Shown here piece after piece: positions 1 to 9,431 of a stretch of DNA of 64,000 bases. This stretch comes from Neckera pumila (Eukaryota > Streptophyta > Bryopsida > Hypnales > Neckeraceae). The notes beneath the pieces are model-generated. The model saw nothing but the letters and a program-made list of their open reading frames with translations. It had not been told where the DNA came from and searched no databases. Positions within the stretch are counted from its first letter, which is position 1. The number at the start of each line of letters is the position of its first letter. The DNA lies in assembly GCA_963969595.1 (NCBI GenBank), contig OZ018408.1:17047823-17111822 (forward strand), written 5' to 3'. The position numbers were made by a program, and so were the translations under genes.

Positions 1-39
1 TTTGAAATTCAATATATTTTCTACCATGAGTCAAAACGC

Positions 40-475
40 CACAAAACAAAGTCTATGCAACCCTCCTCACAAAGAGCTTTCTAATGGTATCAAAAACGTA
101 ACCAAAGAATGCACAGTCCCAAAGATTCCATTGTAACAAGCAAAACACCACAAAACAAAGTCTGTGCACCCTTCCTTGCAGAGAGCTTTTTGATAGTATC
201 AAGAACACAATTGGAGGACATATGGTTCCCGAGGTCTCAATGTAACAAATCAAACAAAACAAACAACCTAATTGAAGACATGGACTAGTGTGTCATTTGT
301 TGTTGCCACAATACAATAAATAAAAGTAAAACTAATTTTCTAATTTATAAAATATTCAAAATTCAATTTTTTTGACCTTGAGTTGGAATGCTACAAAACA
401 AAGTCCGTGCACCCCTCCTTACATAGGGCTTTCCGACAGTACCAAGAATCTAACCAGGGGATGCGGCTTCTTCAA
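40..475. repeat. Degenerate tandem repeat, about 105-120 bp unit
   Basis: Three diverged copies of one unit start near 40, 148 and 392. Each contains ACAAAACAAAGTC, then TGCA(A/C)CC(C)T(C/T)CCT and GAGCTTT, then a TATCAAGAAC-like end. A more distant relative lies at 57.85-58.16 kb. Open frames across it are by-products of the repeat, and no gene is recognised. Confidence 0.6.
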
Positions 476-545
476 ATCAACCCTACAAAATGGTACTGAA
501 TAGATATGAGTTGGTCTTTAAATGGACCACTTTAGTCATTGATTG

Positions 546-1106
546 AACCCCCCAAAAAGTATTCTTATTGCAAGAGTCCTCAAATCACTTTAGAAGTTGT
601 ATGTGGCATCCATTTGAACAAGAACTAGACAAGTATAGGCAACTTCTTTAACAAGAATTTTTGAAAAAGGATCATGTATGAAATAGTTATGAGCCACCGA
701 AGTTGACTAAAATGCAATAATATCTGGATTTTGAACTTCGAATTGCTCCCAAGAATTCAAAACAACTTGGATTGGCATGAAAATTTTACCACAATAACTA
801 GACCTTAAGGGGTACAAAACCCAACAAATTTTTATTGAAAATAAACATTTCTAGAAAAAGATACAAGCCCCCAAAGTTGCATTTATCACAACGCAGTGTG
901 CTAAACAAAAGTTGACCCTGTGAACTTCAAATGGCTCTCGCAAACTCAATTCGTCTTGGATTGATCTGAAAATTTTATCATAGAAATCAGCCTGGTATGC
1001 ACAATTTTTCCAACAATTTTTTATTGAATTCGGACATCGGATGCAAAAGTTATAGTGCTTCAAAGTTAGTGTGGGGACACTTTTCGTCCTCTTGGGCGGT
1101 GAGGGG
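546..1106. repeat. Tandemly duplicated ~200-bp repeat, possibly a TTAA-type insertion
   Basis: Two diverged copies of a ~200-bp unit (about 660-855 and 856-1070) share the series AAAAGATA, CCAAAGTTG, TGAACTTC and GAAAATTTTA. The block ends at 1106 in GAGGGG followed by TTAA (1107-1110), directly against the last recognisable exon of the CCAR1-like gene. Read on the minus strand the exon runs into TTAACCCCT, which resembles the ends of the TTAA element family found elsewhere here. The far end, near CCCCCC at about 547, is a weak match, so calling this a transposon is inference. Confidence 0.35.
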
Positions 1107-1110
1107 TTAA

Positions 1111-1168
1111 CATTCCTGTGGGACAGGAATTTTCTGAGGCAATGTAGGAGTCGCCGTACATCATCGGA
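1111..1168 (-). pseudogene. CCAR1-like exon: EF-hand C-terminal helix
   Basis: An acceptor (TGTCTTGCAG, ending at 1169) opens a 58-nt exon that reads SDDVRRLLHCLRKFLSHRN. This matches the helix after the EF-hand loop in plant RSA1-type proteins, where a KFLSHRDV-like motif is conserved. The reading is cut off at TTAACCCCT (1110-1102), where foreign repeat DNA starts, so the real C-terminus is lost. Confidence 0.7.
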
Positions 1169-1284
1169 CTGCAAGACATTGGTAAAGATAAGACTAAATG
1201 GACATCAAGACAGATTGTTTTTTTTTTGCAAGTGGCTAACACCTGGAAACACGCTCATCCTAGAGCTGTGACTGAAGCATCATA

Positions 1285-1469
1285 GGGAACCTGGACCGAT
1301 TCACTGGGCAGTGAGTGGTACAAAAAGAGGGGTGAATGTGGAGTGAATTTTTTCTTAATAAGGAAAGTCAAGGTCAACACTTGTCACTTGCCTTATTTGG
1401 ACAAAATTCACTCCACATTCACCCCTCTTTTTGTACCACTCACTGCCCAGTGAATTGGTCCAGGTTCCC
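1285..1469. repeat. Long near-perfect hairpin inside a CCAR1-like intron
   Basis: Arms 1285-1351 and 1403-1469 (67 bp each) are reverse complements with one mismatch, around a 51-base loop. The insertion lies in the intron between the two EF-hand exons. It has no recognised protein. It could be a fold-back MITE or a small-RNA hairpin. Confidence 0.9.
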
Positions 1470-1538
1470 TGTGCATTGTCAAGAGCAACTACAAATACAT
1501 GAGCAACAATGACAGTAGGCTCAAGTGAGAAATCAGAC

Positions 1539-1580
1539 CTTGAGATACCCCACTCTGTTCTTGTCAAACTATCGATATGC
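1539..1580 (-). pseudogene. CCAR1-like exon: EF-hand loop with stop codon
   Basis: A 42-nt phase-0 exon between TTGAGTTCAG (acceptor) and AAG|GTCTGA (donor) reads AYR-stop-FDKNRVGYLK. The EF-hand loop continues into the next exon as DKNRVGYLKSDD. Loop positions 1 (D), 3 (N), 6 (G) and 8 (L) fit, but position 5 is V and position 12 is D rather than E. The TAG replaces an expected aromatic residue and ends the protein. Confidence 0.72.
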
Positions 1581-1742
1581 CTGAACTCAAATAATGTAAG
1601 GAATTAGGCCAGCAAAACCTTGAGACTTTGAAAATCATAGTGACATTTACCCCATGATCGCAAATTCCGCCCTGAAATTTGAAGTAGTCCTAAAGCAATG
1701 GACAGGAGGATCAACAGAACAATAACCAGGATTTCATCTCAC

Positions 1743-1805
1743 CAACAGTAGCTCTTCGTCCACTACAACCTTCTTCTCTACCTTCCGCTCTTCTATTTTC
1801 TCTAC
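1743..1805 (-). pseudogene. CCAR1-like exon: charged segment before the EF-hand
   Basis: A 63-nt phase-0 exon follows TTTTGCAG and ends at TTG|GTGAGA. It reads VEKIEERKVEKKVVVDEELL plus L and joins in frame to the AYR..FDKNRVGYLK exon, as the family predicts (K/E-rich, then an acidic-ELL helix, then the EF-hand). Confidence 0.7.
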
Positions 1806-1856
1806 CTGCAAAACCAATTCAAAATTACGCCATGGATCAAAATGTTGAACTGATAC

Positions 1857-2026
1857 TATTGATGACTTCGAACGTTTGGTTATGAGCAGAAGACCAGGTG
1901 CAGGAATTTCTTCTTGCGGAATCAGGAGCAACTTATTTTCTTCAGGCACAGGCTTTGTTGGGTCATTCTCCCCTTTCTCTTTCTCTTGGTTTTCAGTCAG
2001 TTTCTCCTTGATATCAGACTTTCCTT
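1857..2026 (-). pseudogene. CCAR1-like exon: K/E-rich linker and PGLLLITKRSKSS segment
   Basis: An acceptor at TCTTTCAG continues the previous exon in phase 1 to give EGKSDIKEKLTENQEKEKG, then NDPTKPVPEEN and PAPGLLLITKRSKSS. Plant RSA1-type proteins have a PGF(I/L)LQTKR-like segment in this position. The proposed donor (GTATCAG at 1856) leaves only 51 bp to the next acceptor, which is short, so the exon end is uncertain. Confidence 0.6.
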
Positions 2027-2299
2027 CTGAAAGACTGAAACGGATGCCTCTCCTCTTTAACACCATTTGAATCACCTGTCAAATATTTGCAACACGGAGG
2101 TAAGGCACCTTTCAAGCAGTATCAACAATTTATTCTGGGACGTGCCAAATGTTATATCCAAATCTCGGATTTCCGATAGAAAAGATTTCTTCAGCAAAAT
2201 TCAGAAAAAATATCGTTTTATCGCTCTTCAAAAAGAAAACTTCAAAGCTGCCATTCGTATACATGTAAGGTCAACAAAAAGAAGCAGAACGATAGATAC

Positions 2300-2330
2300 C
2301 TTCTTTGGGCATCTTGTCCTCGGATGCATC
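2300..2330 (-). pseudogene. CCAR1-like small exon DASEDKMPKE
   Basis: A 31-nt exon lies between ATGTTCACAG and GAAG|GTATCT. It starts in phase 0 after the TKK(T)K exon and ends in phase 1, matching the next exon's AAGGAAAG acceptor. It encodes part of the charged linker. Confidence 0.6.
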
Positions 2331-2540
2331 CTGTGAACATGGATTTAAGAATTCGAATTAAAGGTCAGTTCTTTCATTACAGACACCCTCGCAATCACAA
2401 CACTTGCTCCGTTTGACATCGTATCCCATGGAATGTACAGAAAACAATTTTTTCAAGCAAATACTACCGATTCCAAATCTAACAGCAGTCCGACTCATTC
2501 GACCACTTTTTGTCCACGAATTCATTACAACAAAAACTAC

Positions 2541-2711
2541 CTTTGTTTTTTTAGTTGCGACTTCACATTCAAGCTTGGCTTGTTGCCTCGCTTTCCACCG
2601 TGCTTGCCATACTTCGGTTGATGGAACACAGTCACTGATTGAAGGAAGGAACATCACTGTGATCTCCTTTACACCCGGCAGGCCATTTTCTCCTAGTCTT
2701 TCATAGTGAAC
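2541..2711 (-). pseudogene. CCAR1-like exon: end of DBC1 domain
   Basis: This 171-nt exon lies between GTGTGTAG and AAAG|GTAGTT and is open throughout. It reads VHYERLGENGLPGVKEITVM, then FLPSISDCVPSTEVWQARWK and ARQQAKLECEV. DBC1 domains have an IHY-R motif, then a V-FFPD-WHCLP-R--W motif, and the LPSISDCVPSTEVWQ stretch corresponds to it. Phase 0 at both ends fits its neighbours. Confidence 0.85.
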
Positions 2712-2835
2712 CTACACACGAAGAATCCCACGATTCAGACAAAGAAGGTAAAATGTACTCAATTTCAAAAAACAAGAACACGCTACTGTCAAAGCTTTTT
2801 TACTAAGACAGGTGGGATAGATCATGTAAAAGAAC

Positions 2836-2899
2836 CTCTACTATGCGACTCCAAGTTTTACAGTCACTTAGATCCAACTGCGTAGAGTCCCGGGTACAT
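2836..2899 (-). pseudogene. CCAR1-like exon: DBC1 domain middle
   Basis: A strong acceptor (GTTTTTTGCAG) opens a 64-nt exon. It completes the AG| phase of the preceding exon to read RCTRDSTQLDLSDCKTWSRI plus VE. This equals the L-L--C-QW-R-(L/A)E stretch of DBC1 domains. The donor is GAG|GTTCTT. Confidence 0.8.
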
Positions 2900-3078
2900 C
2901 TGCAAAAAACAGTGGCAGATTAATACCACAACCGCACTTCACCAAAATAAGGTTGCACAAATCTGCATGTTCAGTAGCTCTCTGACAATCAATATTCAGA
3001 AACACTTATACTAATATTGTTGATTTGGCACAACAATGTGAAGCAACGTGCGAAAGGAAATGTTGACCAAAAGTCAAC

Positions 3079-3296
3079 CTGATAGCAGTCCTGATTAGTG
3101 CACTATCACCATTGGCTGAATCGCCCCCATCAAGCTCCTCGTCCCAGCGGCCACCAACAGCCATGATTGCACTTCGATCCTTCCTAAGAGCTACAAACTT
3201 GAGGAGATTGTGTATGTGAGAAGGCTTCTCTTCTGAACTCTTGTCTGAAATAATGTCCGCCAAAGCTTCCGAATTAAGCCCGCTCATCAGCATGAC
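3079..3296 (-). pseudogene. CCAR1-like exon: DBC1 domain N-terminal part
   Basis: A 218-nt exon lies between TTTGGTCACAG and ATCAG|GTTGAC. It reads VMLMSGLNSEALADIISDKS, then HIHNLLKFVALRKDRS, AIMAVGGRWDEELDGGDS and ALIRTAIR. The MA(V/I)GG-W---LDG-D and LI-TA-R motifs are the hallmark of the DBC1 domain of CCAR1 and CCAR2, a Nudix-like fold. This is the strongest family signature in the gene. The frame is intact here. Confidence 0.9.
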
Positions 3297-3716
3297 CTGT
3301 GACCAAAACAACAAATGTAAATGAAATGGGGTTCAAAATAAGACTCAACGCTGATCATGTAGATGTGATGAGGGCGTCCCTGTACATTCGACTTGCATAA
3401 GAGAAGCACAGAGAAGTGACTGATCAGATCGACAATGGATGTCATTGTGCTGGGTAATACATATCATGAGGATTTGACAAGCGTCACTGAGGAACCTAGA
3501 AACATAACAGAGATAAATCATCTCCGGAGATCCACGTAGAAACTCAACAGTTCATGACGGACACTCTAAGTCAGAAGCTCAAACATTACCACAGAATTGA
3601 ATGATGAAGGAGGCTCAAAGCACTACAAACACAGTTTCAACAAAAAAAACGAGCCAAACCATTCGTTAGACTCATTGACCTTCCCTATATTGACCTCCAA
3701 AGAAACATGTACTCAC

Positions 3717-4259
3717 CTGTAAGAAGTCTCCCGCCGAGGTGACTCTTTCCGACTGCATTCATCTCGGTCAGCAGCTGGTGACATCTTGCGGTCATGAGAA
3801 GCCCTTACACGGACTGCGATCCCTCTTCCTGTCATCGTCTCTTCTGTCTCTATCCCTGTCTCTTCCTCTTTCTCGGTTATCACGATCATACGATCCGATG
3901 CTTCCCACTGGGCCTCTGCCACCACCCACTGGAATTCTACTACTGCTCCGACCTCTATCTCTGCTGTCGCCAACTCTGCTGTTACGACGATTGACGTCAT
4001 CATGACGTCGATCACCACCTCCAGATCGATCCCCACCTCCGGAGCGGAACGGAGGTAGAGGATCACGACGATCGACGTTTCGACTGCTCCCGATGCTCGG
4101 ACGGTCAGAGCGACCGCCGCCATAACTGCTCTCTCTCTGCACGGGGAAACCCCCTCCACCAGTTCCACGCCCCGCACTGTTACTGGGAACTTTGAAGAAT
4201 TTATGCTGGGCTAACTCGTGAAGAGTTAGGCCCCCCTTTTGGCCCATTTTTGTACGCAT
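3717..4259 (-). pseudogene. CCAR1-like RGG/RD-rich low-complexity exon
   Basis: The minus strand reads SSYGGGRSDRPSIGSSRNVD, then repeated GGGDR, RGRDRDRDRRDDDRKRDRSP and, in a second frame, VRVRASHDRKMSPAADRDEC and ESPRRETSYR before a clear donor (ACAG|GTGAGT). CCAR1 and RSA1 proteins have an RD/RE-rich stretch ending in SRSP-type repeats before their structured middle region. The frame changes near 3803-3815, as if one base had been gained. The upstream limit (about 4160-4259) is not clear. Confidence 0.65.
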
Positions 4260-4329
4260 TAGGCCTCAATTGACGCTCAAAGTGCGCGGAACTCAGGTTC
4301 CTGCGGTCTTCCGAACCTCAGCCCGAAAC

Positions 4330-4569
4330 AGAGATGCACATTAGGCCCCCTTTAGGCCCGGCATAAAGTTGGTTGCCTCCATAAGCAACGCCCCCACCAG
4401 CAACTCCTGGATTACGCCCTCCTCCTGCTCCTCCATACTGCGCAACCGATTCTGCTTCGGCACGGTTAGCCCCATAGTTCCCTCCTATCAGTCCCCTGGG
4501 AGTACCACCATAATCCTGAGCAACACTTGTTCGTACAGCAGTCCCTCTCCCAGATATTCTCCCTGTTGC
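4330..4569 (-). pseudogene. CCAR1-like Gly/Tyr-rich exon
   Basis: The acceptor TTTGTCCAG opens a phase-0 frame reading ATGRISGRGTAVRTSVAQDY, then GGTPRGLIGGNYGANRAEAE, YGGAGGG and YGGNQLYAGPKGG. It could directly follow the QQLDRQNQQNQ microexon at 60.88 kb, which also ends in phase 0. The frame then stops near 4319, within odd sequence (4190-4330) holding two GGGGGCCTAA-like repeats, so the exon end is unknown. Confidence 0.55.
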
Positions 4570-4633
4570 CTGGACAAACATGCACCCACCGCGAAGATAA
4601 TGATTCGAATCAACGATGCATATAGCCCTCCAA

Positions 4634-4673
4634 CTTCCCCCCGAAACTGAAGACGAAATGCTGAGCAAGGATT
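4634..4673 (+). other. Rearrangement junction with ~40-bp BTB-gene filler
   Basis: At the border between CCAR1-like DNA and the left BTB copy lies CTGAAGACGAAATGCTGAGC followed by AAGGATT. This is an exact 27-base match to the sense strand of the BTB gene (20482-20508), with looser similarity (TTCCCCCC) just upstream. The adjacent BTB copy runs antisense. The fragment is therefore a small inverted piece of the BTB gene trapped in the breakpoint. Confidence 0.85.
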
Positions 4674-5696
4674 GAGTAGCGTTCGACTTCCGCGCTATTT
4701 CGAAGAGCCGACAAACAATTGACAAGATTATTTCCATGCGGCGTTTGCATGGAGAATGATTGAATGAGCAGCGTCCTTCAGATCAGACAGGAGAGTACTT
4801 AGTGTAGCTTGCAGGAAAGGACTTTTTGCCTGGAGTAAGTGTAGCTTGCTCTAGGAGATTCAAGGCATGCTCCACGACACTGGCACATACCCCAGATTCT
4901 GCACCAGAGACAACCGAATGAAAAGCGCCTGCAAATTTCTCAAGGCGAAATGGCAGGTAAAGTTCCTTATATGTCTCTCTGTCATTGACGGTAGCTCGAT
5001 TTCTCGTAAGACGCACTGCAAGTATTCAGACAGCAAGTTCTTAGCAAACAACGAGTCCTTGCTCAGCATTTCGTCTTCAGCCAGGGGGGAATCGTCTAAT
5101 CGTGCAATCAACTCCGTCAGGGAATCGAGTGGTACCAATTGAGAATCACAAAAGGCGTGAACCAGCTTCTCTTCATCATCACACCAGGGTGCTGCTGCTA
5201 AGTACTTCATACCCAGATCAATGACATCATCAAAACCGATCTGGGATGCAACTTTCAGAAGCTCAATGCAACATGCCACACCTCGGATTGGCTTGAAAAG
5301 GTAATGCATACTAGAGAAGCAGTCCTCGTAATACAGCAACTCTGCGTGGAGCTCAAGGTGAAAGTCCGTCATCGATTGAGCCCACCGGTCGCTCATGCAG
5401 GTGTCGAAGTATGTGCTGCACTGACGCAATCTCCTGGCTTTCACCTTCACCTTGCCAACCTGTTTCCCGTATGCATCTTGAGATGAATCCATACTAGTGC
5501 TTCGTCTTTTGTTGCTGGTACTTCCATCCTGCTCCTCCGTGCTCGAATTCTCCACCAAGTAGATGGTGACATCATCAAGGTCACAACTGCCCACAACCTC
5601 CTTCCTCGACATCTCCGATCCTGGCCTGAAATCTCTTCTCCACGGAAAAGGATGCTCACACACTTACTCTGCTGGCAAGTTTGCTGGTAGTTTCAT
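4674..5696 (-). pseudogene. BTB/POZ domain protein, truncated copy
   Basis: This copy is about 95% like the BTB copy at 19.87 kb, on the opposite strand. It contains the BTB region (DDVTIYLVENSS, then KARRLRQCSTYFDTCMSDRW and IELLKVASQIGFDDVIDLG). Relative to the other copy it has an in-frame TAA just after the shared ATG region, a 2-bp gain (GAGAGA for GAGA near 4981) that throws the frame, and loss of everything beyond GCTACTCAA at 4672. It shares the same T gain and A loss further 3' as the other copy. With no intact start, a frameshift and a lost 3' end, it is a pseudogene. Confidence 0.9.
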
Positions 5697-5821
5697 GAAA
5701 AGACAATTTATTCCTCAACAATGTTGACGTAAGATCGGCAGCGCTCACAGTTTTTAGAACGCAACCTGCTAAGAAGCTCTCAAAACAACCTGAAGCAGCC
5801 CTAGTGGTTACTTGAACCATG

Positions 5822-5880
5822 TCTTTTAGCCCAATATTTTGGCACCCAAAGTGATCATGGTTACCGTCCTCCTAGACCAG
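5822..5880 (+). other. Conserved exon-like piece with strong donor, divergent from BTB copy
   Basis: Upstream of the BTB copy and on the opposite strand, a frame reads LAQYFGTQSDHGYRPPRPG and ends at a strong donor CCAG|GTGAGTACG. The right arm has the same piece at 19681-19739 on the minus strand, with FGIQSDHGYRPPRPG and the same donor. It could be a first or internal exon of a divergently placed gene, or part of a 5' leader. I do not recognise the protein. Confidence 0.3.
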
Positions 5881-6780
5881 GTGAGTACGTTTAGTTCAGT
5901 TCATTGGCCTAGCTTTTGGATGTCAAGTTCTTTACAGGGGTGAAATTTCAAGAGATTGTCTTGCACTCTTCCAGCTAGGCCTGAGCTAACTAGAAGACGC
6001 TAAGGAAGTTGCATCCCTCTTTTGTCAAGATGGACAATGGAGAAGAAGAGAGCACATATACTTGACACTTCGACTTCTTGCACTCATTGAATATCATTAC
6101 CACCTTCAAATTGAAACTACACCTTCATTGTGCATGCCAAGATATTTGATAAGTTTGAAATAGATCATATATGACTCTAAACTGCACCTGTATTCACTTG
6201 GCACAAACAACAAAGAGATGGGTGACAAGCTAGCTATAGCCAGGGCATTCTCCATACAAACTTCTTCTATAACTTCAATATGCATGCCAAAATGTTCATT
6301 AGGGAAGTCAATAAGCCTTACGTGATTCGTAAACTTCATCCCTATTCACTTGACACAAACAACAAAGAATCCTATACACAAACATCATTATCTTCCATTC
6401 TTTGTCTCCGTTGCTTAATGAATTCAGTAAATTTCAACCACTTTGTTGCAACTACTACCTCAAAGACTAAGAAAACCACACAACTATTCATTGTCTAGTG
6501 CGCAATTCAACAGATCCTTGACAAAGCCTCAAACAATCTAGAGTGAGACACACAATTCCTACAGCGGCATTGAGGATTTATCACATACAAAGGCAAGGAG
6601 AAAAATTGGCATGGATACTTAAGATGCAATGAAATAGGATGGATTTGACATGGATGGAATAAGTTCAGACACGAAAACTAACCTTTAAACAATGATCAAT
6701 CCATGTATATGCACGCTAGCAAAATGATACATAAATAATCCATCTTCTTGTTTTGCTCCTCGGTCCCAGCAGCAACAGCC

Positions 6781-6864
6781 ATGGCCCATTTGAGAGCCAC
6801 CATTTTTCTCTGGGCCTTGGCTCCTTCCTTGTGCTCTTTCCTTGTGCTAGCTAGGGATGACTGA
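6781..6864 (+). other. Short signal-peptide-like ORF, unconfirmed
   Basis: A 27-codon frame reads MAHLRATIFLWALAPSLCSF and then LVLARDD. It has a basic start and a hydrophobic core like a secretory signal. The right arm keeps the start and core (from 18685 on the minus strand, MAHLRATIFLWALAPS) but stops earlier. It could be a first exon or chance; nothing downstream was recognised. Confidence 0.2.
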
Positions 6865-8593
6865 GTCCATTCAGGATTTTTCTGACTGATGTGACGGAAA
6901 GCCTTCCTTGCAATTCACTGTTAACTTTTGCAAGTTTATTACCTGCCAAGGCTTGCTGGTCACTGTCTTGATGGTTAATTTTGAATGGAGTAGTGCACCC
7001 ATTGTAAGAAGCAGTACCAGCAGCAACTTACACTGAGCACCAAACCTGGGCTTGCCTGGGATAAATGTGAAAATCAAACCTGGGCTTGCCTGGGAGAAAA
7101 ACCAGCCCTGGAATAAAATAATGTGAAAATCAGCCTGCAATTTGGTGGTTGGTTGATTTTGTATTTCTTGACCTCTCCTTGGTTTTTTATGGGCTTTTGC
7201 TTTGAGGATAAAAATTCCAATTTTTCAAATTTTATCATCTATTGTAAATACAAAGATACAAGGATTTCCCATAGGTGATAAATATGGACAAGTATATGGT
7301 TTTGAACACTTTGTTCTCCCAGGCAAAACCAAGTGGTTTGAAAATGGAGAGAGTATATAGCACTGAAACAATCTCAAGGATTGCCAATGTACCATTAGTG
7401 GAGAGTGGAGACAATAGCATTGCACTAGTATGTATCTCATCAAAGTAACCCAGACGTTTTTATCCACTCACAAAAAAAAAACAATGCATTTAAAATGAAA
7501 AAATGGAGAAAAAGTGCCTTCTAATATCGTTGGCTTAAAAGCTAGGTAATGAGCATTGCGTGAGTCTTTACATGAATTTGATTCTTGGAAATCAAAAAAA
7601 TAACTAATAACAAATATAGAACTTCAACGGTTGTTTAAAAATTTACACTAATTGTTGCAATCCTAGATACATGTAGCACTTTGCCAAGACCAAAGGAAAT
7701 GAAGCAAAGAAGGTGAAGAGAAGGGAATAAAGGTTGCAATAAAGGACATGAAGCCAACAAAACTTTATAAGGGGGAAAATATGAGGCTTAAGAAAAAGCA
7801 TAATCATAGCCACTCAACTTATAAACACCTAGAACCTACAAGGAATAGTAAGGTAGAGAATTGAAAATGCCAATAAAGAAGGTAGAAAGCTTAGAACATA
7901 CAGTGGGAAAGAAAGGAGAATTTCTTCTAATCGAAAGAAGGATATGGTACCAATATAGAGCACCATCAATCTTAGGATCTTGTCATCCATAGTTGTATTG
8001 TCATCAATGAGCAATAGTAATGTCGTCGTCAATTAGCTAAGCAACTTTACTATGAATCTCAAAGGCTTTGAGGCCATAAAACTTGGAGTTCTTTAGTGAC
8101 ATAATAATGCTTCAAGGGGGCGCTACCAACATGTAGGCACCATTATTTAGCATTACACTAATCTTTTTGGGTTGAAATCTTACATGTAGTATTCTCACTA
8201 TTGGGTCATTGCAAGAAACACTTGTCCTCTTTTTTTGTTCCCTTGGCCTTAGACAGGTGTTTTTTTGCTCATGACTTTTGTGTTGTATGTCCGTTTTAAA
8301 TAAAAAATTTAAAAAGAAGGTAAATGTGGTAATTGTAGACATTATTTTTTTTTCAATTTTTAAAAATTAGTTTATTATTTTTAATTGCCCCCAAATGGAT
8401 GTCTACCTTGGCCATTTTGGAGTTTTTTTAGTATTATTTCCGACCCCAAAATGCAAATTTGAAGGTCAAAACTGGAATACAAGGACTTTTACTAAAGTTA
8501 CGCAAGTATACAAAAAGATTCTTTGAAAATAATAAGCGCCCACCTTCCACATGTGCTCAAATTGCACTACCTTTGTGCATGTGCAAAGAGCAC

Positions 8594-8820
8594 AAAATTA
8601 AAAATGCATAATTTGTAAGGGATTCAAAATATTATGTATGTGAAAAATTCAAGTATAGAAAAATTGATTACTAAAAGTTGTGTAAAAAAAAGAGTGATGG
8701 AAAATGCAAAGAAATTGATACTTTGGAATTTGATTTTTAGAAAATTGTAAAAATAAAAATAAATAAAAATATCATTTACCGTAAATTGAAGATGCTCCTT
8801 CTCAACCATTTGCATCTTTT
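8594..8820. repeat. Internal segment flipped relative to its inverted arms (left copy)
   Basis: This ~225-bp block (start AATTAAAAATGCATAA, end ACCATTTGCATCTT) matches 16098-16340 in the same orientation, although sequence on both sides pairs in inverted orientation. One copy must have been inverted after the arms formed. Confidence 0.75.
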
Positions 8821-8920
8821 AGGAAAAAAACTAATCTTTCTGTTTTTAAGCATTTGCCAACATTAACCAACTATTTAGAAGGGAATGCTCCATCCAACTT
8901 TTTGATACTATCTCTTGTGT

Positions 8921-9248
8921 AGACAGGTTGGGGTGATTTCCCACCCCACCCTCCGCCCGACAAATGAATTAAAAACTATAAACCGTCGATATGGGGTTAA
9001 GAAAAAACCCACCGATCCTCCCCTGCCATCCAATTTTAGAAATCAGCTGTTGTTGGATCTTTGAAGGTTGCATCACAGCTGTCCAATCTGGGGTTTGGCT
9101 TCACAAAGGTTTTCATAAGCGAGCTTCAATGCTCAATTCTCCTTTGTGCGAGCTCTACTCGTCCAAGTATTGGTCCTCGTTCGACCTTTCAATTTTGTTG
9201 ATTTCCTTCGATACCGAGGTACGGTTTCAGTATAGGGCCCTCAGAGGA
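8921..9248. other. Unassigned DNA, no gene seen
   Basis: This is the start of the unique spacer between the two arms. It is moderately GC-richer than the arms. One 91-codon frame (8991-9266) runs through the hairpin that follows and shows no family resemblance. Confidence 0.5.
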
Positions 9249-9305
9249 GGGCATTGCGCCAAATAATTGGCCGACAAGGAGGGCCGATTATTTGGCGCAA
9301 TGCCC
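9249..9305. repeat. Nested hairpin, family HP1 copy 1
   Basis: Arms 9249-9272 and 9282-9305 (24 bp, one mismatch) pair around a 9-base spacer containing AAGGAG. The left arm begins GGGCATTGCGCC and the right arm ends GGCGCAATGCCC. It is followed by CAATAAGGGTATTGCC. A related but different-sequence hairpin lies at 45278-45352. Confidence 0.9.
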
Positions 9306-9389
9306 GACAATAAGGGTATTGCCGATGTAAAGCACAAGCAAAATTCAATGAAAACCCGGATGATAAATTGGAGCCGGATGAAAAATTTG

Positions 9390-9431
9390 TAATCCCCGAT
9401 TACGCGGGTTTGCCCACGTAATCGGGCATTA
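9390..9431. repeat. Short hairpin
   Basis: CCCGATTACGCGGG (9395) pairs with CCCACGTAATCGGG (ends 9426) across a TTTG loop with one mismatch. Outer bases TAAT/ATTA extend the stem. Its role is unknown. Confidence 0.8.

Larger units (their letters stand above)
1111..4569 (-). pseudogene. CCAR1/RSA1(EMB1579)-like gene, middle and C-terminal exons, pseudogene
   Basis: About ten exon remnants lie in order on the minus strand, most with GT/AG borders and matching phases. They encode a G/Y-rich and RD-rich low-complexity part, a DBC1-type domain, a K/E-rich linker, a segment reading PGLLLITKRSKSS, and a C-terminal EF-hand region. This is the order seen in animal CCAR1/DBC1 and in plant RSA1/EMB1579. 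RSA1 is a nuclear calcium-sensing protein in salt response, and CCAR proteins are transcription and splicing co-regulators. Damage includes an in-frame TAG in the EF-hand exon (1571-1569), a frame change near 3803-3815, no exon for the ~95 residues expected between the RD-rich part and DBC1, and no exon for the segment expected after the PGLLL exon. Introns are retained, so it is not a retrocopy. The N-terminal part appears at 60.9-61.7 kb. Confidence 0.82.
4672..8920. repeat. Left arm of a large inverted duplication
   Basis: This segment is the diverged reverse complement of 15790-20888. Matching landmarks are the BTB gene, GGGCCATGG near 6780 and 18683, CAAGCCTTGGCAG near 6945 and 17899, and CCTTGGCCATTTTGG near 8407 and 16484. 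Apart from the BTB remnant and two small candidates, 5.9-8.9 kb has no gene I can support. Confidence 0.9.

Noticed and set aside
3713..4177. 154-codon frame rich in V, E and T
   Set aside because: Mostly a shadow of the RD-repeat frame; only its last ~40 codons (VRVRASHDRK onward) belong to the gene.
5447..5659. 70-codon minus frame rich in R (and its partner at 19903-20115)
   Set aside because: Out-of-frame shadow of the BTB coding sequence, preserved because both copies are similar.
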